This document shows, piece by piece, positions 1 through 8,110 of a DNA stretch of 64,000 nucleotides. Position 1 is the first letter of the stretch; every line of letters starts with the position of its first letter. The stretch is from NCBI GenBank assembly GCA_964634465.1, contig CAZWLY010000005.1:186001-250000 (forward strand), in the 5' to 3' direction. Made by a program: the position numbers and the translations under genes. Below the pieces are notes generated by a model that had not been told where the DNA came from, searched no databases, and worked only from the letters and a program-made list of their open reading frames with translations. The stretch comes from CAZWLY01 sp964634465 (GTDB lineage: Bacteria; Desulfobacterota; Desulfarculia; G963662305).

Positions 1-344
1 AAAAAGTCGCTCTTTTCGCTTTCAGAGGCGATGCGACCTGCTTCATCCACGTCCTTTTGAACGCCCTGGATCTGGCCGATCGGGGCGTCGGCGCGGCCAT
101 CGTCATCGAGGGCGAGGCGACCAGGCTCGTGCCGGAACTGGCCAAGACCGGCCATCCGCTCCACGACCTCTACCGCCGGGCCAAGGAGCGGGGCCTGATC
201 GACGCCGTCTGCCGGGCCTGCTCGACCAAGACGGACATCGTCGAGAGCGTGGAGGCCGAGGGTTTGCCCCTGGTCGGCGAGATGAGCGGCCATCCGGCCG
301 TGGCTCGCTACCTCGAGCAGGGTTTTACCGTGATAACCATGTAA
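1..344 (+). CDS. DsrE-like small cytoplasmic protein, 5' end cut by window
   Basis: The frame is open from the first bases of the window (KVALFAFRGD...) to TAA at 342-344. The true start therefore probably lies only a few codons outside; an internal TTG at 57 is not needed. The protein has a beta strand, a FIHVLLNALD helix and AAIVIEGEA, the layout of DsrE/DsrF-like alpha/beta proteins found beside redox genes in sulfate reducers. A Cys pair (AVCRAC) near the middle may be redox or metal active. It is followed 12 bases later by a zinc-ribbon gene with an AAGGAGG ribosome site. The family assignment rests on pattern only; the biochemical role is unknown. Confidence 0.7.
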   Translation, partial: KVALFAFRGDATCFIHVLLNALDLADRGVGAAIVIEGEATRLVPELAKTGHPLHDLYRRAKERGLIDAVCRACSTKTDIVESVEAEGLPLVGEMSGHPAVARYLEQGFTVITM

Positions 345-356
345 GGAGGCCGAGTT

Positions 357-539
357 ATGTCCAAACGGAAATATATGGTCCGAGCCGAGTGTCCGGCCTG
401 CGCCTGCGGCGACATCGGCGACATCGATCCGGAGCTGTTGCGCCGCAAGTTCATCGGCGACGAAAAAGAAATAGACGTCCTCTGTCCCAAATGCGGCACC
501 GAGCACAAGGGCGAGATCGTCGAAATCGAAGAAGAGTAG
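357..539 (+). CDS. Zinc-ribbon microprotein, 60 aa
   Basis: This small acidic protein has two cysteine knuckles: CPACACGD near residues 13-20 and CPKCG near residues 43-47. They would bind one zinc or iron as a rubredoxin-like or zinc-ribbon fold. It starts at ATG 357 behind AAGGAGG, and its stop lies 6 bases before the next ATG, so it is co-translated with the flavoprotein that follows. I recognise no named family. The position among rubredoxin, flavodoxin and Roo genes suggests a redox or metal-handling accessory, which is inference. Confidence 0.75.
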   Translation: MSKRKYMVRAECPACACGDIGDIDPELLRRKFIGDEKEIDVLCPKCGTEHKGEIVEIEEE

Positions 540-545
540 GCCGCG

Positions 546-1124
546 ATGAAGGTGCTGGGAATTTACGGCGGGCCAAGAAAGGGTGGCAACTCCGAGTTCC
601 TGCTGGACAAGGTTCTGGAGGGGGCCGAAGCCGCCGGGGCCGAAGTCGAGACAATTCGGGCGGCCGAGCTCGACATCGGCGGCTGCCTGGAGTGCGGCGG
701 CTGCGATGAGACCGGCGAGTGCGTCCTAGATGACGACATGAACGGCGTCTACCCCCTTCTGGACGAAGCGGAGGTCATCTTTCTGGCTGGGCCGATCTTC
801 TTCTACGCCCTGCCCGCCCAGGTCAAGGCGCTCATCGACCGCTCCCAGGCCCGCTGGTCGAAGCGGAGGCTCGAAAAGACGCCCGAGGAGCGCAAGCGCT
901 ACGACTCCGGCGTAGGCTACCTGATCTCGGTCGGGGCGACCAAGGGAGCCAAGCTCTTCGACTGCGCGGAGCTTACGGCCAAGTACTTCTACGACGCCCT
1001 GGACATGGACTACGGCGGCGGGCTGTTCTATCGGGGTGTGGAGGCCAAGGGGCAGATCGTCGAACTACCCGGTGCGCTCGAGGAGGCCTTCGAGTTCGGC
1101 CGCAGCAAGATCGCCGGCGCCTGA
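546..1124 (+). CDS. NADPH-dependent FMN reductase / iron-sulfur flavoprotein family
   Basis: A 192-aa flavodoxin-fold oxidoreductase. It opens with MKVLGIYGGPRKGGNSE, the FMN phosphate loop of the NADPH-dependent FMN reductase family. The segment GGCLECGGCDETGEC near residues 47-61 carries four cysteines typical of the iron-sulfur-flavoprotein branch. AGPIFFYALPAQVKALIDR is the conserved flavin-contact strand and helix. The gene sits in a run of small redox proteins, with the flavodoxin 25 bases downstream. A likely role is moving electrons from NAD(P)H to flavodoxin or rubredoxin; the physiological partner is not shown by the sequence. Confidence 0.85.
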   Translation: MKVLGIYGGPRKGGNSEFLLDKVLEGAEAAGAEVETIRAAELDIGGCLECGGCDETGECVLDDDMNGVYPLLDEAEVIFLAGPIFFYALPAQVKALIDRSQARWSKRRLEKTPEERKRYDSGVGYLISVGATKGAKLFDCAELTAKYFYDALDMDYGGGLFYRGVEAKGQIVELPGALEEAFEFGRSKIAGA

Positions 1125-1148
1125 GGCGGCGTCAAGAGGAGACAAAAT

Positions 1149-1586
1149 ATGGCGAAAGTGCTCATCGTCTACACCAGCCGCAGCGGCGAGACGGAGAAGA
1201 TCGCCCAGTACATCGCCGAGGGCGTGCGTTTCGGCCTGGCCGAAGCGATCTTGAAAAACGCGGCCGATATCAAAAGCGAGGAGGACCTGACGGGCTACGA
1301 CGCCGTCGTCTTCGGCTCGCCGACCTACCACGGCGACATGCTGCCGGCGATGAAGCAGGTCCTCTTTCTGGCTGAAAAGGCCGGGTTGGAGGGCCGGCTC
1401 GGCGGCGCCTTCGGCGCCTTCGGTTGGAGCGGCGAGGCGGTCGATCGCATCCACCAGACCATGGAGCACATCTTCAAGATGGACATGTCCATGGAGGCCT
1501 TGCGACTCAAGTCGGCCGAGTTGGGCGGAGCGATGCAAATGGCCCAGGGCTACGGCAAGGAAATCGCCCAGAAGTTGGCCGAATAA
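1149..1586 (+). CDS. Flavodoxin-domain protein
   Basis: A 145-aa single-domain flavodoxin. The N-terminal KVLIVYTSRSGETEKIA is the FMN phosphate-binding loop (T-x-S-x-x-G-x-T-E), and FGSPTYHGD and GAFGWSGEA are the two isoalloxazine-contact loops. It closely resembles the C-terminal flavodoxin domain of the Roo encoded downstream (SYGWSGEAV in both), so it may be a free-standing electron carrier for the same system. The ribosome site AGAGGAG precedes ATG 1149. Rubredoxin follows after 73 bases, probably in the same operon. Confidence 0.9.
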   Translation: MAKVLIVYTSRSGETEKIAQYIAEGVRFGLAEAILKNAADIKSEEDLTGYDAVVFGSPTYHGDMLPAMKQVLFLAEKAGLEGRLGGAFGAFGWSGEAVDRIHQTMEHIFKMDMSMEALRLKSAELGGAMQMAQGYGKEIAQKLAE

Positions 1587-1659
1587 CAAACGTTTGCCGG
1601 GAAGACGACCGGTATGTTAATACGAGCCCATCGGTTCGATTCAGGTGAAGGAGGAAACA

Positions 1660-1818
1660 ATGGATAAGTACGTCTGCAGCGTGTGCGGTTATGTCTACGA
1701 CCCGGCGGCCGGCGATCCCGACAACGGCGTCGAGCCCGGAACCAAGTTCGAGGACCTGCCCGATTCCTGGGTCTGCCCGGTCTGCGGCGCTTCCAAGGAC
1801 CAGTTCGAAAAGGAATAG
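1660..1818 (+). CDS. rub: Rubredoxin
   Basis: A 52-residue rubredoxin that one-iron electron-transfer chemistry explains fully. CSVCGY near residues 6-11 and CPVCGA near residues 39-44 supply the four Fe ligands, and the aromatic core YVYDP and WVCP is intact. Length and motif spacing are those of canonical type I rubredoxins. AAGGAGG lies 6 bases before ATG 1660. It is the expected electron donor to the rubredoxin:oxygen oxidoreductase encoded at 2191. It probably ends the first operon, because a strong hairpin follows. Confidence 0.97.
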   Translation: MDKYVCSVCGYVYDPAAGDPDNGVEPGTKFEDLPDSWVCPVCGASKDQFEKE

Positions 1819-1841
1819 GCCCTCTCGCCCGTCATCGATTG

Positions 1842-1872
1842 GCCGACGCCGGGCCCGGGGCCCGGCGTCGGC
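1842..1872 (+). terminator. Strong hairpin after rubredoxin
   Basis: Bases 1842-1856 and 1858-1872 are perfect reverse complements (15 bp), so a GC-only stem forms 23 bases after the rubredoxin stop. There is no T tract, so this is not a classical intrinsic terminator. It may instead stabilise the 3' end or work with Rho. Confidence 0.5.
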
Positions 1873-2190
1873 CCGATCAAGTTCCGATTGCGGCCTGTTC
1901 GGCCCGATATTCGGCGTCCACAGTGAACGATCGAGGTCCGTCGGCCGCCGGCCGAACTTGCGTTCTTGGTGTATCGTTCCAGAAATGATCTATATACTAA
2001 AGAGGCGGGCCGGCTCTTCGAGCGCGGGAAGCGCCTTGGCCGGCCAGGATCAAAGTTTCGTCTCAGACAGGCAACTCAGGGACGGAAGGTAATGCCACAA
2101 TCGTTTGGACCTTACGAGCGCCGACGCCCTCGCGCCGCCAAGCGGCCGGGCGAAGGCGATGACTCGGGATGAGCCGGGAGGAAGCGGAGA
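1873..2190 (+). promoter_or_regulatory. Leader region of roo (no clear gene)
   Basis: This 318-base stretch before roo contains an AT-rich patch with a good -10 match (TATACT, 1993-1998) but no convincing -35, so roo may have its own, possibly activated, promoter. A 26-codon ORF at 2092-2172 has GGAAGG just upstream and ends 18 bases before roo. It could be a leader peptide, but its basic sequence (YERRRPRAAK) matches nothing I know. I see no other gene here. Confidence 0.35.
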
Positions 2191-3387
2191 ATGGAGACTG
2201 TCGAGGTCAAAAAGGACGTTTACTGGGTGGGCGCCATAGACTGGGGCATCAGGGACTTTCACGGCTACTCCACCTACAAGGGCACGACGTACAACGCCTA
2301 TCTGGTTCTGGACGAGAAAAAGGCCCTCTTCGATACGGTCAAAAAGGGCTTCGAATCCGACCTGATCCACCGGATCAGGCGACACTGCCGGCTCGAAGAG
2401 ATCGACTACCTGATCGTCAACCACGTCGAACCGGACCACTCCGGGGCGTTACTGGAGATGGTCGAGCGGATCAAGCCGGAGAAGATCTTCTGTTCGCCCA
2501 TGGGCCACAAGAACCTCCTGGCCCACTACCACCGCCAGGACCTGCCCTACGAGGTGGTCAAGTCGGGCGACTCGATAAGCCTGGGCCGAAAGACGGTCAC
2601 CTTCCTGGAGACCCGGATGATCCACTGGCCGGACTCCATGTTCTCCTACATCCCCGAGGACAAGCTCTTGATCTCCTCGGACGGCTTCGGTCTGCACTGG
2701 GCCACCAGCGAGCGCTTCGCCGACGAGCTGGACCTCAACGAGTTGATGCATCACGCGGCCAAGTACTTCGGCAATATCCTCATGCTGTACGCCCCCCTGA
2801 TCCAGAAACTGCTCAACCAGGTCTCGGAGATGGGACTCGAGATCGACACCATCGCTCCGGATCACGGCCTGATCTGGCGGGGTGAAGACGTGGCCAAGAT
2901 CCTGGCCGCCTACGAGAGATGGAGCAGGCACGAGACCGGAGCCAAGGCGGTCATTCCCTTCGACTCGATGTGGCGCTCCACCGAGACCATGGCCAAGACC
3001 ATCGCCGAGGCGTTGATCGGCCAGGGAATCAGCGTCAAGCTGATGGACCTCAAGGCCACCCACCGCTCCGACGTGGTCACCGAACTCGTCGACGCCAAGG
3101 CCATCGTCTGCGGTTCGGCCACGCTGAACAACGGCATGATGCCGCTCATGGCCGATCTGCTCCACTACCTCAGGGGCTTGAAGCCGTTGAACCGCCTCGG
3201 CGCCGCCTTCGGCTCCTACGGGTGGAGCGGCGAGGCGGTCAAGATGATGAACGAGGCCCTGGAGACGATGAAGGTTGAGGTGGTTTCGGAGGGCGTCAAA
3301 ATCCAGTACCGGCCCGACCACGAATCGCTGAAGCAGTGCACCGAACTGGGCCTCAAACTCGCCGAAGCGATCAAGGCCGGCCGGTAG
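2191..3387 (+). CDS. roo: Rubredoxin:oxygen oxidoreductase (A-type flavodiiron protein)
   Basis: A 398-aa flavodiiron protein that reduces O2 to water (or NO to N2O) with electrons from rubredoxin. The N-terminal metallo-beta-lactamase domain has the full diiron set: H78-x-E80-x-D82-H83, H145, D164 and H225. The C-terminal flavodoxin domain starts near residue 250 (PFDSMWRSTETMA) and includes GSYGWSGEA. Length equals the family norm for the two-domain class A enzyme, with no extra rubredoxin domain, which agrees with a separate rubredoxin gene upstream. ATG 2191 follows GGGAGGAAGCGGAGA. Cytoplasmic; it protects an anaerobe during air exposure. Confidence 0.95.
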   Translation: METVEVKKDVYWVGAIDWGIRDFHGYSTYKGTTYNAYLVLDEKKALFDTVKKGFESDLIHRIRRHCRLEEIDYLIVNHVEPDHSGALLEMVERIKPEKIFCSPMGHKNLLAHYHRQDLPYEVVKSGDSISLGRKTVTFLETRMIHWPDSMFSYIPEDKLLISSDGFGLHWATSERFADELDLNELMHHAAKYFGNILMLYAPLIQKLLNQVSEMGLEIDTIAPDHGLIWRGEDVAKILAAYERWSRHETGAKAVIPFDSMWRSTETMAKTIAEALIGQGISVKLMDLKATHRSDVVTELVDAKAIVCGSATLNNGMMPLMADLLHYLRGLKPLNRLGAAFGSYGWSGEAVKMMNEALETMKVEVVSEGVKIQYRPDHESLKQCTELGLKLAEAIKAGR

Positions 3388-3398
3388 CGAGTCGCTCT

Positions 3399-4064
3399 TT
3401 GGCCGGCGGGCGAACAAAGTCCCAGGTCCTGGCCGCCCTCAAGGACGGCGACCTCGAGCGCCTGGACGCCCTGCCCGCCGGCCGGCTCATCAAGGCCCTC
3501 ATCCCGGCCGTGAACCGGGCCGAACCCGAGATTCACCGGCCGGCGATCGAGGCCATGGGCCGGGCCGCCGCCAGGCTGGCCGGCGAGGACCTGGAGGCCG
3601 TCCGGGAGATTATCCGGCGGTTGGCCTGGAGCTTGAACGACGAGTCCGGCGCCATCGGTTGGGGCGCGGCCCAGGCCATGGGTGAGATTCTGGCCCGCCT
3701 AAAGCCCCTGGCCCTGGAGTTCTCGCCACTGCTCATCTCCTACCTCCGCTTCGATCCCGGCTCGCCCGACTTCCCGCCCCTTCAACGGGGCGCGCTGTGG
3801 GCCGCGGCCCGCCTGGCCCAGGCCCACCCCGACCTGGCCCGGCCGGCCGCCCCGCTGCTGACCCGCCACCTGCGCGACGAAGACCCCGAAGTCCGCGGCC
3901 TGGCCGCCTGGCTGGCCGGTCTGATCGGCGACCGGGCCTTGATCCCGGAACTGGAGTTCCTGGCCGACGACGCTTCGCCGGTGGAAATTTTCACCGGCGA
4001 TCTCGTCGAACGGACCCGGGTGGCCGATCTGGCCCGGAGGTCGTTGTCCGAGCTCAACGGCTGA
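3399..4064 (+). CDS. HEAT-repeat protein (DVU0298-like)
   Basis: An alpha-helical protein of about 221 aa made of HEAT-like repeats (GAIGWGAAQAMGEIL, VRGLAAWLAGLIGD). It resembles HEAT-repeat proteins seen near redox genes in Desulfovibrio relatives; that link is from memory and not searched. The frame is open back to a GTG at 3336 inside roo, but TTG 3399, 12 bases after the roo stop, gives a natural N-terminus (AGGRTKSQVLAALKDGD), so I prefer it. It is almost certainly co-transcribed with roo. Function is unknown; HEAT repeats usually form protein-binding scaffolds. Confidence 0.75.
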   Translation: MAGGRTKSQVLAALKDGDLERLDALPAGRLIKALIPAVNRAEPEIHRPAIEAMGRAAARLAGEDLEAVREIIRRLAWSLNDESGAIGWGAAQAMGEILARLKPLALEFSPLLISYLRFDPGSPDFPPLQRGALWAAARLAQAHPDLARPAAPLLTRHLRDEDPEVRGLAAWLAGLIGDRALIPELEFLADDASPVEIFTGDLVERTRVADLARRSLSELNG

Positions 4065-4083
4065 TTCGCTCTTTTCGGCATTT

Positions 4084-4120
4084 GCCCGCCAGGCATCGGT
4101 GGGCGGTCGATTGATTATTT
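4084..4120 (+). terminator. Probable terminator between convergent units
   Basis: GCCCGCC (4084-4090) pairs with GGTGGGC (4098-4104) around a 7-base loop, followed by a T-rich but interrupted tail (GATTGATTATTTG). It lies 20 bases after the HEAT gene and before the end of the leftward aminotransferase gene, where a terminator is expected. Confidence 0.5.
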
Positions 4121-4194
4121 GTCAACGCGGCCGAGGCCGGCCGGACGACTCCCTTCAGGACCAGACCGACAAACCATCGAGGGACTCCAGCCGA

Positions 4195-5367
4195 TCAGCA
4201 CCGGCCGGTGGACCCCAGCCAGCGCTCCAGGCGGTCGAAGGCTTCGTTCAGCTCGGCTTCGTCGCCGCCGAAGGACAGCCGAAGGTGCCCCTCGCCGCCG
4301 GGCCCGAACGAACTGCCGGGCACGGTGATGACTCGAGCCTCTTCGACCAGGCGCAAGGCCAGTTCTTGTGAGGGCTGGTCGGTGAAATGGTAGCGGGCCA
4401 TCAGGTAGTAGGCCCCCTGGGGTTTGATGTAGCTGAAAGCGCCGCCGAGCCGATCGAGGCGGCGGCACACCAGTTCCAATCTTCGAGCCAGGGCTTGGCG
4501 CATCTCGGCCACCACTTCCTGAGGGCCTGTCAGTGCGGCCAGTGCGGCCAGTTGAGACGGCGTGGGGGCGCAGATGGCCGCCGAGTCGTGGACCTTCATC
4601 AGCTCCGCCATGAGATCGGCCGAAGCGGCCACGAAGCCGATCCTCCAGCCGGTCATGGCGTATTTCTTGGAGAAGGAAAAGACCGATACGACTCGATCCC
4701 GCATTCCCTCCACCGCCGCCGGGCTCAAAGGAGCCGGTCCCTCGTAGACCAGGTGCTCGTAGGTCTCGTCGGAGATGAGGTAGAGGTCCCTCTCCTCGGC
4801 CAGACGGGCCAGGGCGCGGACTTCGCCGTCGGTAAAGACGCGCCCGGTGGGATTGGCCGGATTGCAAAGGACGATCGCTTTGGTCTTGTCGGTGACGGCC
4901 GCCTCGACGGCGGCCAAGTCCAGACCCCAGTCCTCTTTCTTGAGCGGGACGAAGACCGGAACGCCCTCGGCCAGCTTGATCTGTTGCAAGTGGGGTTCGT
5001 AGATCGGGTCGGGAACGATGACCTCGTCGCCCCGCTCCACCAGGGCCAAGAAGGCGGCCAACAGGCCCTCCATGGCCCCGACCGTGATGCCGATCTCGGT
5101 CGCCGGATCGAACTCCAACGACTTTTCGGTCCTCAGAAATTCGGCTGCGGCCCGGCGCAATTCCGGCAGGCCCGGTTGAAGCGAATACTTGCCCGACCAG
5201 GGTTCGCTCCGCAGCGCCCGGCAGACCGCCTCGACCACGTGCGGCGGGGTTGGAAACGAAGGGATGCCCTGCCCCCGCGAGACGCAACCGCCCACCCGTG
5301 AGGCGACCAGGGGCATCAACTTGATGGCCGATATCTGAATCCGCTTCACCCGGCGGCTAATACGCAT
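4195..5367 (-). CDS. PLP-dependent aminotransferase, class I/II
   Basis: A 390-aa fold-type I aminotransferase. CNPANPTGRVF is the conserved substrate/PLP loop, ISDETYEHLVY contains the PLP-stacking segment, and SFSKKYAMTGWRIGF carries the Schiff-base lysine. A C-terminal Arg (LRLSFGG) would bind the carboxylate. ATG 5367 is preceded by GGAGGA. It is the last gene of the leftward hut/liv unit. Glutamate produced from histidine, or histidine itself, is a plausible substrate in that context, but specificity cannot be read from the sequence; aspartate or aromatic amino acids are equally possible. Confidence 0.9.
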   Translation of the reverse strand: MRISRRVKRIQISAIKLMPLVASRVGGCVSRGQGIPSFPTPPHVVEAVCRALRSEPWSGKYSLQPGLPELRRAAAEFLRTEKSLEFDPATEIGITVGAMEGLLAAFLALVERGDEVIVPDPIYEPHLQQIKLAEGVPVFVPLKKEDWGLDLAAVEAAVTDKTKAIVLCNPANPTGRVFTDGEVRALARLAEERDLYLISDETYEHLVYEGPAPLSPAAVEGMRDRVVSVFSFSKKYAMTGWRIGFVAASADLMAELMKVHDSAAICAPTPSQLAALAALTGPQEVVAEMRQALARRLELVCRRLDRLGGAFSYIKPQGAYYLMARYHFTDQPSQELALRLVEEARVITVPGSSFGPGGEGHLRLSFGGDEAELNEAFDRLERWLGSTGRC

Positions 5368-5481
5368 AGCTCCTCCTACGGTTTCGAGAGCAGGCCGGCG
5401 CGGCGGGAGGGGACCCGGCCCGATCGGCGAGCGGCTCCTTGGGACGGGACGAAGGGAAAGGAGCGGTCGCCCGGCCCTCCA

Positions 5482-6624
5482 TCATTTGTCTTTCCAGAAA
5501 TCCTTTCTCTTCAACGGTTTGCCATAGCCCAACAAATCGTCGATCCAGACGATGGACCGGTTGACTAGGGGCAGGCGGCGGATGTGCCAGCGAACGATAT
5601 CGTGGAGGATTCCCGGCGGCTTGTTGAACGGACAAGACATTACGCAGTTGTTGCAGTCCATCCAGTTCTTGACCCAGAACAAGAAGCACTTCTCCGGGTT
5701 GATGTACCACTTCTGCACCCCGGAGAAATTCGAGATCGTCGGGCCCTCCATGGTGGGCTCATCGAAGGAGATGGCCTTGGACGAACAGTGCTTGGCGCAT
5801 TTCATACAGACCCGGCAGAACTTCTCCACCCCGAAGTAGTGGGGCTTGTCGTAGGCCAGGGGCAGGTCGGTGAACACCTTGCAGAGACGCACCCGGGGAC
5901 CGAAGGGTTGGGTGATCAACAGGCCCATCCGGCCCAACTCGCCCAGTCCGGCGGCGATGGCCCAGGGAATGGACAGGGCGGTGTCGTTGCCCGAAGGCAC
6001 GGCCTGGTAGCCCAACCCGCGGATGAAGGCGGCCACCAGGTTGGCCACCACCGCCTGCATGGAGTAGCCCAGGCCGGTGGCCGCGCCGCTGATGGCGTTG
6101 GGAGAATAGCGGGTCAAGTCGTAGTCCATGGCCAGGGCCATGACGATGACGTGATCGCAGCCCTCGGGCAACTCGATCGGCTCGTGGGTCATCTCCACCG
6201 GATTGTACTCGTGGGAGTAGATCAGGTTGGGGTGGGCGTAGCAGACGCCGACCAGGTGGGCACCCAAGAATCTGGCCGCCTTTTTGACCAGACGGCTGTT
6301 CTCTTCGGGCGAGTGGGAGACCTTCGGCCCCGCCTCCACGAACCGCCGGGCCTTCTCGGCGATGGCGTCCCACGAGTACATCCCAAAATTGGACCGTATG
6401 TTGCCCATGGCGAACTCGTACTCCAAATTCCAGGCGGCGTTGCGTAGAGCGTAGTCCAACTTGCGGTAGCCGTAGCGGTCCTCGTCGTATTTGACCTGGG
6501 TGTAGAGACGCTCGCCGTGGGGGATGAACTCCTCATCCCAGGTCCGGCGTTTGAACATCTCGTTGCGCTGATCGAACCGATAGTTCGGCACCTCGATCGG
6601 AAAATCGGGCAGCGACCTGTACAT
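5482..6624 (-). CDS. Reductive-dehalogenase-like corrinoid/Fe-S protein, no Tat signal
   Basis: A 380-aa protein of the reductive dehalogenase (RdhA) superfamily. The C-terminal half has two 4Fe-4S motifs: C270-x2-C-x2-C-x3-C280, then C313 and C324-x2-C-x3-C331 in the characteristic KCFLFWVKNWMDCNNC context. The middle region (SRLVKKAARFLGAHLVGVC, ATGLGYSMQAVV, AGLGELGRMGLLI) matches the corrinoid-binding nitroreductase-like core. There is no twin-arginine signal and no adjacent rdhB membrane anchor, so it should be a soluble cytoplasmic enzyme rather than a respiratory one. The epoxyqueuosine reductase QueG is a related alternative, but these motifs fit RdhA better. It lies between livF and an aminotransferase in the hut unit; substrate unknown. 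ATG 6624 follows GGAGG. Confidence 0.85.
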   Translation of the reverse strand: MYRSLPDFPIEVPNYRFDQRNEMFKRRTWDEEFIPHGERLYTQVKYDEDRYGYRKLDYALRNAAWNLEYEFAMGNIRSNFGMYSWDAIAEKARRFVEAGPKVSHSPEENSRLVKKAARFLGAHLVGVCYAHPNLIYSHEYNPVEMTHEPIELPEGCDHVIVMALAMDYDLTRYSPNAISGAATGLGYSMQAVVANLVAAFIRGLGYQAVPSGNDTALSIPWAIAAGLGELGRMGLLITQPFGPRVRLCKVFTDLPLAYDKPHYFGVEKFCRVCMKCAKHCSSKAISFDEPTMEGPTISNFSGVQKWYINPEKCFLFWVKNWMDCNNCVMSCPFNKPPGILHDIVRWHIRRLPLVNRSIVWIDDLLGYGKPLKRKDFWKDK

Positions 6625-6683
6625 CCCTAACCTCCGCTGCAGATTACCGGACCGTTCGGGGCTAGCGGCGGCCCGGCCGGCAA

Positions 6684-7391
6684 TCAGATGCCCATGTAGG
6701 CTTTCTTGAGGTGCTCGTCCTTGAACAACTCATCGCCCCGCCCCCTCATGACGATGCGCCCGTTTTCGATGACGTAAGCCCGGTCGGACATGTTCAGGGT
6801 CCGGACCACGTTTTGCTCCACCAAAAGGACCGCCACCCCGGCCTCGTTGATTCGTTTCAGTATCTCGAAGGTGGCCTTGACCAGCAGTGGGGCCAAGCCC
6901 AGCGACGGCTCGTCCACCATCAGCAGCTTGGGCTTGGCCATCAGCCCCCGGGCGATGGCCAACATCTGCTGTTCGCCGCCGCTCAAAGACCCGGCCATCT
7001 GATGGCGGTGCTGTTTGAGCTTGGGAAACATTTCGTAGGCCTGATCCAGCAGGGCGGACATCTCGCCGGTGCTGCGCCGGGAGTAGTATCCCAACTGGAG
7101 GTTCTCCTGAACGCTCATCAGCGGAAAAACACGGCACCCCCCCGGAATATGGACGATGCCGTGGTTGACCACCTCGTAGGCCGGAACGCCGATCAGCTCC
7201 CGGCCCTCGAACCTGATGGAGCCGGAAACCCGCTTCACCATGCCCGACAGGCAGCGCAGCAGAGTCGATTTGCCGGCCGAGTTGGCCCCGACCATGGCCA
7301 CCGCCTCGCCGTAATCGACGTCCAGTGAAACGTCGTGAAGAACCTGGATATCGCCGTAATGGGCGTTCAAGCCCTCAACCTTGAGCAACAA
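6684..7391 (-). CDS. livF: Branched-chain-type amino acid ABC transporter ATPase
   Basis: A 235-aa ABC ATPase of the LivF type. Walker A is GANSAGKST, the signature is LSGGEQQMLAIARGL and Walker B is LLMVDEPSLGLAPLLV, all intact. The C-terminus is the short LivF form. Translation starts at TTG 7391 inside the end of livG (17-base overlap), so the two ATPases are translationally coupled and probably form a heterodimer beneath LivH and LivM at the cytoplasmic membrane. Position in the hut unit points to histidine or a related substrate. Confidence 0.93.
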   Translation of the reverse strand: MLLKVEGLNAHYGDIQVLHDVSLDVDYGEAVAMVGANSAGKSTLLRCLSGMVKRVSGSIRFEGRELIGVPAYEVVNHGIVHIPGGCRVFPLMSVQENLQLGYYSRRSTGEMSALLDQAYEMFPKLKQHRHQMAGSLSGGEQQMLAIARGLMAKPKLLMVDEPSLGLAPLLVKATFEILKRINEAGVAVLLVEQNVVRTLNMSDRAYVIENGRIVMRGRGDELFKDEHLKKAYMGI

Positions 7392-8100
7392 GATACTCTT
7401 CCCCCAAGTAGGCTTTGATGACCTCCGGGTTGCACGACACGGACTCGGGCGAACCCTGGCACAACATCCGGCCGTAATCCAAAACGATGATCCGATCGGA
7501 CAGAGTCATGATCACGCCCATGAGGTGTTCGATGACGAACAGGGTGACCCCGGAGGCGATGATGTTCTTGATCAGCCCCATCACCTCCTGAAGTTCCTGG
7601 GGGTTGAGACCGGCCATGACCTCGTCTAAGAGCAGGAGTTGGGGAGAGGAAGCCAGCGCCCGGGCTATCTCCAGGCGCTTGCGGTCGGCGATGGTCAGCG
7701 ACTTGCCCAGGACGTCGCGTTTTTCGTAAAGTCCCACGAACTCCAGCGTCTCCAGGGCCTTCTTCTCGGCCTCCCTGAGGCTCCCGGTCCGGTTGAGCGC
7801 CCCGATCATGACGTTTTGGGTCACGGTTATGTTGCTGAATGGCTTGGTGATCTGAAAGGTCCGGCACAGCCCGGCGGAGCAGATCTGCTCGGGCTTGAGC
7901 CGGCCGATGTCCCGGCCGTTGAACTTTATATAGCCCGTCTTGGACCTGTAGAACCCGGACAACACGTTGAACAGGGTCGTCTTCCCGGCTCCGTTGGGCC
8001 CGATCAGGCCGACCACCTCGCCCTCGGCGATGTCGAAGCTGACGTCCTTTAGGACGACGTTGCCTCCGAACGACTTGCTGATGTCCCGCACTTCCAGCAT
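7375..8100 (-). CDS. livG: Branched-chain-type amino acid ABC transporter ATPase
   Basis: A 241-aa LivG-type ATPase with Walker A GPNGAGKTT and Walker B LLLLDEVMAGLNPQE. The signature region reads SLTIADRKRLEIARAL, the degenerate form typical of many LivG proteins in place of LSGGQ. It lies between livM and livF with short spacing, and pairs with LivF to power uptake. Nothing in the protein looks truncated, although the cognate binding-protein gene at 10186-11416 is broken. Confidence 0.93.
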   Translation of the reverse strand: MLEVRDISKSFGGNVVLKDVSFDIAEGEVVGLIGPNGAGKTTLFNVLSGFYRSKTGYIKFNGRDIGRLKPEQICSAGLCRTFQITKPFSNITVTQNVMIGALNRTGSLREAEKKALETLEFVGLYEKRDVLGKSLTIADRKRLEIARALASSPQLLLLDEVMAGLNPQELQEVMGLIKNIIASGVTLFVIEHLMGVIMTLSDRIIVLDYGRMLCQGSPESVSCNPEVIKAYLGEEYLVAQG

Positions 8101-8110
8101 GCCGGTCCCC

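Noticed and set aside
1988..2005. Similarity between GATCTATATACTAAAGAG and a segment at 11390-11407
   Set aside because: The second copy is in the livK signal-peptide coding region; 14 or so matches in 17 bases without palindromy looks accidental.
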